A DNA stretch of 64,000 nucleotides from Arthrobacter sp. StoSoilA2. Its GTDB lineage: Bacteria > Actinomycetota > Actinomycetes > Actinomycetales > Micrococcaceae. The position numbers were made by a program, and so were the translations under genes. The notes under the pieces are model-generated. The model saw nothing but the letters and a program-made list of their open reading frames with translations. It was not told where the DNA came from and did no database searches. This document shows, one piece after another, positions 58,951 through 64,000 of the stretch. The stretch spans positions 3,906,001 to 3,970,000 of the forward strand of contig NZ_AP024643.1 in the NCBI RefSeq assembly GCF_019977195.1. Reading direction: 5' to 3'. Numbering within the stretch: position 1 is the first letter of the stretch; each line of letters begins with the position of its first letter.

Positions 58951-60171
58951 ATGACCACTGCTGACATGGCAGGAATGCCCATCCGCCCCAGTGCTCTTGG
59001 CCGCTACGAGGATTGGCCCGCTTACGCCGCCCGGAAGCACTTCGCGGCAGGCTCTCCAAGTGCGCAGCAGCTGGTTGACACCCTCGGCGTCCCTCCCACT
59101 GCACCGGTTCCGAAATACAGGGTAGACACCGAAACAAAGCACGACGGCGTCATCACCACCGGCCTGTCCTGGCAGCTTGGTTTCGGGCCAAGGACCTCGG
59201 CTTGGTTCGTGCGGCCAACCGGCATCACGGACCCACTACCCGGGATACTGGCCCTTCATTGCCATGGCGGGATCAAATCCCATGGCGCGGAACGGCTTGT
59301 CCTGCTTCCAGGAGATGAAGGGAACGACGCCGGGGCCACCACTCCGGTTGGCTTCGGTCCCGTGCCGGCCCAGTTACGGGAAGAGCTCTACGGTGGGCGG
59401 CCCATGGCTACATGGCTTGCCCAGCAGGGTTTCGCTGTCCTGGCACACGACGCCTTCATGTGGGGCAGCCGCGGCTTTGGCCTGGAAGACCAGCCTTGGC
59501 GGACGGCCCGGGCCATCAACGGCCAGCAGGCACTGTGGCGGGAGGCCGGCGTCGAACCATCCTCGGCGGATCTTTACAACGCAGCAGCGGCCGATCACGA
59601 AGAAACCGTGGCAAAAGCCGCAACGCTCCTTGGCACCAGCATCGCCGGCACGGTCGCGCATGACGACCTCGCGGCGTTGGCCGTCCTGGCGTCCCTCCCC
59701 GGAGTCGATCCGGAACGCCTTGGTTGCACCGGATTTTCAGGTGGAGGCGGCCGGGCCATGGTGCTCGCCGCCCTTAGTCCACTGATCCGCAGCTACGTGG
59801 TCACCTGCATGATGACCACCTTCGCGTCCCTCCTTCCCGCCTACCTCGATGCGCATTCCTGGTTGCTCCACTCCCCTGGCCTGTCAAAGCTTGGGGATTG
59901 GCCCGATCTTGTGGTGCGTTCAACTGCCGGCGCTGTCCTGGTCCAATACGCACTGGCCGACCAGCTGTTTCCGGAAGCGGGAATGCGCGACGCCGATGCC
60001 CACCTTTCGCAGCGGATGCCGGCTGGGCGGTACACAGGCAGCTTTTGGCCCGGGCCCCATGTTTTTTCCACCGCCATGCAGGAAGAGGCGGCAACTTTTC
60101 TCTCCTCCACCCTCCAGGCCAATGAAGCCCCGGGTTTCCCCTCAACTGATCCCGCTAGGACAGCACTATGA
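58951..60171 (+). CDS. Alpha/beta hydrolase (acetyl-xylan-esterase/dienelactone-hydrolase-like)
   Basis: A protein of about 406 residues without signal peptide. The nucleophile is in GCTGFSGGGGRAMV, and the oxyanion-type segment is ILALHCHGGIKSHGAERLVL. The C-terminal segment GPHVFSTAMQEEA may hold the catalytic His. The length and an N-terminal extension resemble the broad abhydrolase_7/AXE-like family found with sugar operons. I place the start at the ATG at 58951 because the residues before it cross the LacI site. Its stop overlaps the next gene by 4 bases. It is probably an esterase on a sugar ester; substrate unknown. Confidence 0.78.
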   Translation: MTTADMAGMPIRPSALGRYEDWPAYAARKHFAAGSPSAQQLVDTLGVPPTAPVPKYRVDTETKHDGVITTGLSWQLGFGPRTSAWFVRPTGITDPLPGILALHCHGGIKSHGAERLVLLPGDEGNDAGATTPVGFGPVPAQLREELYGGRPMATWLAQQGFAVLAHDAFMWGSRGFGLEDQPWRTARAINGQQALWREAGVEPSSADLYNAAAADHEETVAKAATLLGTSIAGTVAHDDLAALAVLASLPGVDPERLGCTGFSGGGGRAMVLAALSPLIRSYVVTCMMTTFASLLPAYLDAHSWLLHSPGLSKLGDWPDLVVRSTAGAVLVQYALADQLFPEAGMRDADAHLSQRMPAGRYTGSFWPGPHVFSTAMQEEAATFLSSTLQANEAPGFPSTDPARTAL

Positions 60172-62249
60172 CTTTGCCCGCAACGGCGCCCCACACAAGC
60201 TCGGCCACCCACAACCAACTGCCCCGGGTAGCACTGGTTGGCGTTCACGGATTCGGCGAACGACACCTTGAAAACCTCCATCGGCTCAATTCCGCCGGAG
60301 TGCTTGAACTAGTGGCTGTTGCCGATCCACAGCCACCGGCCCAAGGCCAGTTGCCTCCCGATGTGGGCGTCTACAGTTCCTTGGATGAGCTCCTGGCTGC
60401 GGGAAATGCCCCCGACGTCGTCATCATTTCCACTCCTATCCAAACCCACGCCACCCTCGCCCTCGCCGCTTTGAGGGCCGGTGCCAACCTCTACCTCGAA
60501 AAGCCTCCCGTGGCTTCCATGGCGCAGTACGAAAGCGTCCTCGCAGCGTCGGCGAGCGCCGGGCGGATGGTTCAAGTCGGTTTCCAAAGCCTTGGTTCGC
60601 ACGCCCTTCCCGCCATTGAAAAGCTTGTGGCATCGGGAGAAATCGGCGAGGTCCGCGGCATCAGCGCGACCGGCCAATGGCTTCGGACAAAGCGGTACTT
60701 CACGCGCTCCCGCTGGGCCGGCAAGCGAAGCCTGAATGGTACGGATGTTGTGGACGGCGTAGCGACGAACGCCTTGGCACACGCCGTGGCCACCGGGCTG
60801 CGACTCGCTGGTGCCAGGACCCTTGCGGACGTCGACTTGGTTGAAACCGACCTTTACCGGGCGAATGACACCGAAAGCGATGACACCTCAGTGATCAGGG
60901 TCCGGACCGCAACGGGCACAGTGCTGACCTGCGCACTGACATTATGCGCGCCCGTGCAGTCAGCGCCATCGGTGACCGTCTACGGCACGCTCGGGCAGAT
61001 CCGGCTTTCCTACACCGAAGACAAAGTGGAGATCACTACTCCCGACGGGATCCGGAATGAGGCCTTCGGGCGGACGGACTTGCTGGAAAACCTCCTTTCA
61101 GCACGGACCGAACAGGATCTGCTCAGCCCATTGAGTGAAACGGGCGCCTATATGTCCGTGTTGGAAGCGGTCCGGACCTCGGACGCACCCCGGCTCATCC
61201 ATCCGGACCACGTGACGTGGCTGGGCGAAGGCGACGACGCCCATGCCGTGGTGCAGGCCGTGGAATCGTGGATCCGCCGGGCCGCCCTTGGGCAAGCAAC
61301 GTTTGCGGAACTCGGGACGCCGTGGGTTTCGAAGACGGAGGCCGGACAGACGGGGGCTACAGCAGTCAAGCCAGAGCTGAAAGTCAACGGAATATCCGTG
61401 GCTACGATGCACGACGGTTCGCGCATCCGGCCAACCTCCTCGCCGCGTCCATATCTCCACCCCGTTCGAACCCTTGCCGGCACGGTTGTATGTGACCACA
61501 TTCCGGAGGACCATGTGTGGCACCTTGGAGCAGGGGTCGCCATCCAGGATGTCGACGGCGTCAATTTCTGGGGTGGCCGGACCTACACCCGCGACGCCGG
61601 AGCGTACGTCTGGCGCAAGGACCACGGCCGCGTGCTCGTTGAGTCCGCGGAGCACAGGGATGGTCAGAGGGACGAGCTGCTGAGCTGGGTGGGCCCCGAC
61701 GGCAAGCCCCTCCTCCGCGAACAGCGCGAGTGGCGCTGGGCCGCCGTCGGGAATTCCGCCTGGCAGCTGACGCTGGACTTCACGCTCGAATCCGCCACGG
61801 GACGCTCGGTGCTGCTGGGCAGCCCCGGTTCCAACGGAAGGCCGCAGGGCGGTTACGGTGGCTTCTTCTGGCGCCTGCCGAGGGTCAGTGATGCGACCAT
61901 CTGGACCCCTGTGGCGCGTGGTGAAGATGCCGTCCATGGCAGCGTCGCGCCCTGGCTGGCTTGGTCAGGAACTTTCGACGCCGGAACGGCCGGGGGCCGC
62001 AGTGCGGGCGACCCGGGCCTGGGCCATCCTGCAACGCTCGTTTTCCTGGCATCCCCCCAAGCCCCGGACCCCTGGTTCGTTCGGCACTCGGGCTATCCGG
62101 GTGTGGGGCTGTCCTTGGCCTGGGACTCTCCAGTGGCCGCAGAACCCGGCCGCCCTGTGCATCGCACCGTCAGGGTGCTCATCGCTGACGGCTTCCTGGC
62201 CACTCAGGACATTGAACAGCTCATCTCAACCCAGGGGGACCCAGCATGA
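60168..62249 (+). CDS. Gfo/Idh/MocA oxidoreductase fused to a DUF6807 (PmoA-like) domain, second copy
   Basis: A 693-residue paralogue of the protein at 44388-46421. The same blocks appear in order: ALVGVHGFGERHLENLHRL, LYLEKPPVASMAQYESVL, TDLYRANDTESDDTSVIRVR in the dehydrogenase half, and DHVWHLGAGVAIQDVDGVNFWGG, SPGSNGRPQGGYGGFFWRLP and DPWFVRHSGYPG in the C-terminal domain. Two copies in LacI-type loci point to related substrates. It overlaps both neighbours by 4 bases, forming a hydrolase-dehydrogenase-M24 operon. Confidence 0.86.
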   Translation: MTLPATAPHTSSATHNQLPRVALVGVHGFGERHLENLHRLNSAGVLELVAVADPQPPAQGQLPPDVGVYSSLDELLAAGNAPDVVIISTPIQTHATLALAALRAGANLYLEKPPVASMAQYESVLAASASAGRMVQVGFQSLGSHALPAIEKLVASGEIGEVRGISATGQWLRTKRYFTRSRWAGKRSLNGTDVVDGVATNALAHAVATGLRLAGARTLADVDLVETDLYRANDTESDDTSVIRVRTATGTVLTCALTLCAPVQSAPSVTVYGTLGQIRLSYTEDKVEITTPDGIRNEAFGRTDLLENLLSARTEQDLLSPLSETGAYMSVLEAVRTSDAPRLIHPDHVTWLGEGDDAHAVVQAVESWIRRAALGQATFAELGTPWVSKTEAGQTGATAVKPELKVNGISVATMHDGSRIRPTSSPRPYLHPVRTLAGTVVCDHIPEDHVWHLGAGVAIQDVDGVNFWGGRTYTRDAGAYVWRKDHGRVLVESAEHRDGQRDELLSWVGPDGKPLLREQREWRWAAVGNSAWQLTLDFTLESATGRSVLLGSPGSNGRPQGGYGGFFWRLPRVSDATIWTPVARGEDAVHGSVAPWLAWSGTFDAGTAGGRSAGDPGLGHPATLVFLASPQAPDPWFVRHSGYPGVGLSLAWDSPVAAEPGRPVHRTVRVLIADGFLATQDIEQLISTQGDPA

Positions 62250-63376
62250 ACGCTCCGACTCGATCTGCAGTGACACCCGACGCCGCGCCAACATCCGGCA
62301 CCGCGTCCCCGGCTCCCGGCAATGCCGCCGACCGCGTGGTGAAGCGCCGCCGCATGCTGGACATCCTGGACCATTCGGGTCGCGACTCACTTCTGCTCAC
62401 CAGCAACACGGCACTCACGTGGTACCTGGACGGCAGCCGGGTCCATATCAGCCTGGCAGGGGATCCCATCGCGGCCCTCCTGGTGGATCGAGCCGGGGAT
62501 CACTTGGTGACGTTCAACAATGAAGCCGGCCGCATCGAGGCCGAGGAACTTCCGGAGGGCGTCAACCTGCACAGTGTTCCGTGGCACGGCCAGTTGCACG
62601 CATCTGCGGCCGCGCTGGCCGATGACGGAAACCCGCTGATGGAAGCCGCCGTCGCAGGGGAACTACGGGCAGCGCGACAACAGCTGCTGCCTGCAGAAAC
62701 AGCCCGCTATGCCCGGCTGTCCGCCGACGCAGCAACCGCGATGACGGACGTCCTCACGGCAGCAACGCCCGCGACAACCGAATTTGAGCTTGTCTCGGAC
62801 CTGGCTGCCCGGATTGTGGCAGTGGGCGCCGAGCCCCTTGTGCTGCTGTGCAACGGGGCGGCGAGAAGCGGTTTCCGCCACCCGCTGGCAACGCACGCCC
62901 CCATCGGGCGCAGGGCCATGGTTGTGGTTTGCGCACGTCGTCATGGCTTGGTGGCCAACGTGACCCGTTGGGTAGCGTTCGACGCCGGTAGCGCGCAGGA
63001 GCTCGACGCCGAAGCCCGCATCGCGGCAGTTGAAGCAGACATCTTCCGGGCCACCGTGCCGGGTGCCAAGCTCAGTGAGGTCTTCGCCGAGATTCAGGAT
63101 GCCTATGTGCGCCACCTTTTTGGTCCCGATCAATGGACCCTGCATCACCAAGGTGGTCCTGCAGGTTATGCGGGCCGTGATCCGCGGGTCACCGCGGACG
63201 TGACGGACAGGATCGTCCTCCACCAGCCGTTCACGTGGAACCCCTCAGGACCTGGTGTGAAAATCGAAGACACCGTGCTGCTCACGGACTCGGGGCTGCG
63301 CGTGCTGACCGTGGACCACCGCTGGCCGACGACGGAAGTGGACGGTCGCCGTCGTCCGATCACCCTGCGGCAGTAG
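62246..63376 (+). CDS. M24 (aminopeptidase P/creatinase)-like protein with degenerate metal site
   Basis: A 376-residue protein with the pita-bread layout of M24: an N-terminal domain (RMLDILDHSGRDSLLLTSNTALTWYLDGSRV in parts) and a C-terminal one. Where M24 enzymes have five metal ligands (two Asp, one His, two Glu) most are replaced: the DxG/SDxTR region reads VCARRHGLVANVTRW, the GHGIG region reads HHQGGPAGYAG, and the first Glu is gone (FTWNPSGPG). Only the final KIEDTVLL Glu is kept. It probably is not a metallopeptidase. It is co-translated with the dehydrogenase, so a role with that sugar is likely. Confidence 0.78.
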   Translation: MNAPTRSAVTPDAAPTSGTASPAPGNAADRVVKRRRMLDILDHSGRDSLLLTSNTALTWYLDGSRVHISLAGDPIAALLVDRAGDHLVTFNNEAGRIEAEELPEGVNLHSVPWHGQLHASAAALADDGNPLMEAAVAGELRAARQQLLPAETARYARLSADAATAMTDVLTAATPATTEFELVSDLAARIVAVGAEPLVLLCNGAARSGFRHPLATHAPIGRRAMVVVCARRHGLVANVTRWVAFDAGSAQELDAEARIAAVEADIFRATVPGAKLSEVFAEIQDAYVRHLFGPDQWTLHHQGGPAGYAGRDPRVTADVTDRIVLHQPFTWNPSGPGVKIEDTVLLTDSGLRVLTVDHRWPTTEVDGRRRPITLRQ

Positions 63377-63402
63377 CGCCTTCGTCAAGCTCGAGTCAAC
63401 GC

Positions 63403-63443
63403 GAAAGAGGCGGGGTCACCGCGATTGTGACCCCGCCTCTTTC
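63403..63443 (+). terminator. Terminator of the hydrolase-dehydrogenase-M24 operon
   Basis: A perfect 17-bp stem (63403-63419 with 63427-63443) with a 7-nt loop, 27 bp after the stop, ending in CTTTCATC. It shares GCGGGGTCAC with the hairpin at 11106-11170. Confidence 0.8.
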
Positions 63444-63453
63444 ATCTGCTCTT

Positions 63454-63521
63454 ACCCAAGTAAGTCGCAGTTAAGCGCGTTTTGACGGCTCAAAACGCGC
63501 TTAACTGCTACTTAGTTGGGT
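63454..63521. repeat. Long palindrome, element B
   Basis: Two 32-bp arms (63454-63485 and 63490-63521) with only two mismatches and a 4-nt loop. It is related to element A at 55008-55073. It lies 15 bp from the end of the aldehyde dehydrogenase and could be its terminator. Confidence 0.8.
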
Positions 63522-63535
63522 GCGCTGTAGGTGAG

Positions 63536-64000
63536 TTAGCCGAGCGTCAGCACGCCGTCCACACGGCGCGGGATGCCCAACGGGTTCGCCTCGCGCAGGG
63601 CCGGCTGCAGGATGCTTTCCGGAGCGTCCTGGTAAGCCACGGGACGCTGGAAGCGGCGAACCGCGGTAGCGCCCACTGAGGTAAACAGCGATGTGGTGGC
63701 GGGGTACGGTCCTCCGTGCTGCTGCGACCAGTTCACGGCAACGCCAGTGGGCCAACCGTCAAACAGGACCCTGCCGGCGAGCTCACTCAGCTGCTCCACA
63801 AGCGCTGAAATGTCCTCACCTGGCTGCGCGTGTACGGTGCCGGTGAGGCTGCCCGGAACCTTGGCGAGCGCCTGAGACAGTTCGTCGTTGTTGGCGTACT
63901 CAATGAGGAGAGTTGTGGGGCCGAAGCACTCCTCCAGCAGCTCATCCGGACGTTCCAGCACGTTGGCGGCGCTCGTTGAGAACACCACCGGAGCGGCGCC
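63536..64000 (-). CDS. 2,5-dioxovalerate (alpha-ketoglutaric semialdehyde) dehydrogenase-like, C-terminal part (truncated by window end)
   Basis: The frame is open to base 64000; 154 residues are visible. The text fits the C-terminal third of an aldehyde dehydrogenase of the alpha-ketoglutaric semialdehyde group: EECFGPTTLLIEYANNDEL (the usual E-x-FGP motif), RVLFDGWPTGVAVNWSQQHGGPYPATT, and a tail ending DGVLTLG. These enzymes finish pentose, glucarate and galacturonate routes by giving 2-oxoglutarate. The catalytic Cys and Glu lie outside the window. The location next to pectin-related operons fits galacturonate or glucarate use. Confidence 0.8.
   Translation of the reverse strand, partial: GAAPVVFSTSAANVLERPDELLEECFGPTTLLIEYANNDELSQALAKVPGSLTGTVHAQPGEDISALVEQLSELAGRVLFDGWPTGVAVNWSQQHGGPYPATTSLFTSVGATAVRRFQRPVAYQDAPESILQPALREANPLGIPRRVDGVLTLG

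Noticed and set aside
1..64000. tRNA or rRNA genes
   Set aside because: No cloverleaf-like or conserved rRNA sequence was noticed in any of the short intergenic gaps. A dedicated search would settle it.

Overview
The window looks like chromosomal DNA of a high-GC actinobacterium of the Micrococcaceae, most likely Arthrobacter or Paenarthrobacter. This is an inference from the gene set: a 32-residue bS22-type ribosomal protein, the menB-menE-menA-DUF4229-PLDc_N run followed by ccsB-resB-ccdA-tlpA-phosphatase, a Rex/glutaredoxin pair, nirBD, and several sugar ABC importers with predicted LacI-type operators. I saw no tRNA, rRNA, CRISPR array or prophage. The only complete mobile element is one IS481-family copy.

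Bases 1-11000 hold the end of a Gfo/Idh/MocA dehydrogenase pair, a secreted SGNH esterase, a small membrane protein, a GNAT acetyltransferase, a beta-oxidation-type operon (thiolase, enoyl-CoA hydratase, 3-hydroxyacyl-CoA dehydrogenase) behind a PaaR-like operator, a pentapeptide-repeat/SRPBCC pair, an HtrA-like lipoprotein protease and an APC amino acid permease. Bases 11000-19600 hold assimilatory nitrite reductase (nirBD) headed by a small unknown protein, an ABC-F ATPase, a divalent-metal ABC importer and a CPBP protease. Bases 19600-29100 hold menaquinone synthesis and System II cytochrome c maturation, which together serve the respiratory chain.

Bases 29200-37300 hold a YceI protein, two proline/glutamine-tailed membrane proteins, Rex, a glutaredoxin, a HAD-IB phosphatase, an AbiEi/DUF559-like gene, bS22, a small HTH protein and DAHP synthase. 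Two features here deserve attention. Three clusters of a repeat with an exact 32-bp period surround the HAD and DUF559 genes, the last cluster being inverted. DAHP synthase is preceded by a 19-residue leader peptide containing Trp, Tyr and Phe.

Bases 37300-64000 are an accessory carbohydrate-use region, probably for plant cell-wall material of the rhamnogalacturonan/pectin type. An operon of LplABC-like importer, rhamnogalacturonan acetylesterase-like, DUF1961 and acetyl-xylan-esterase-like genes is followed by a DUF624 protein, a dehydrogenase fused to a DUF6807-like domain, an IS481 insertion at the end of an MFS gene, a second importer with a GH42 beta-galactosidase, and a third importer diverging from an operon of an alpha/beta hydrolase, a second copy of the fused dehydrogenase and a degenerate M24 protein. 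The window ends inside a 2,5-dioxovalerate-type aldehyde dehydrogenase. Near-identical LacI-type operators overlap predicted promoters at several of these loci, so they probably belong to one or a few linked regulons. No LacI gene lies inside the window.
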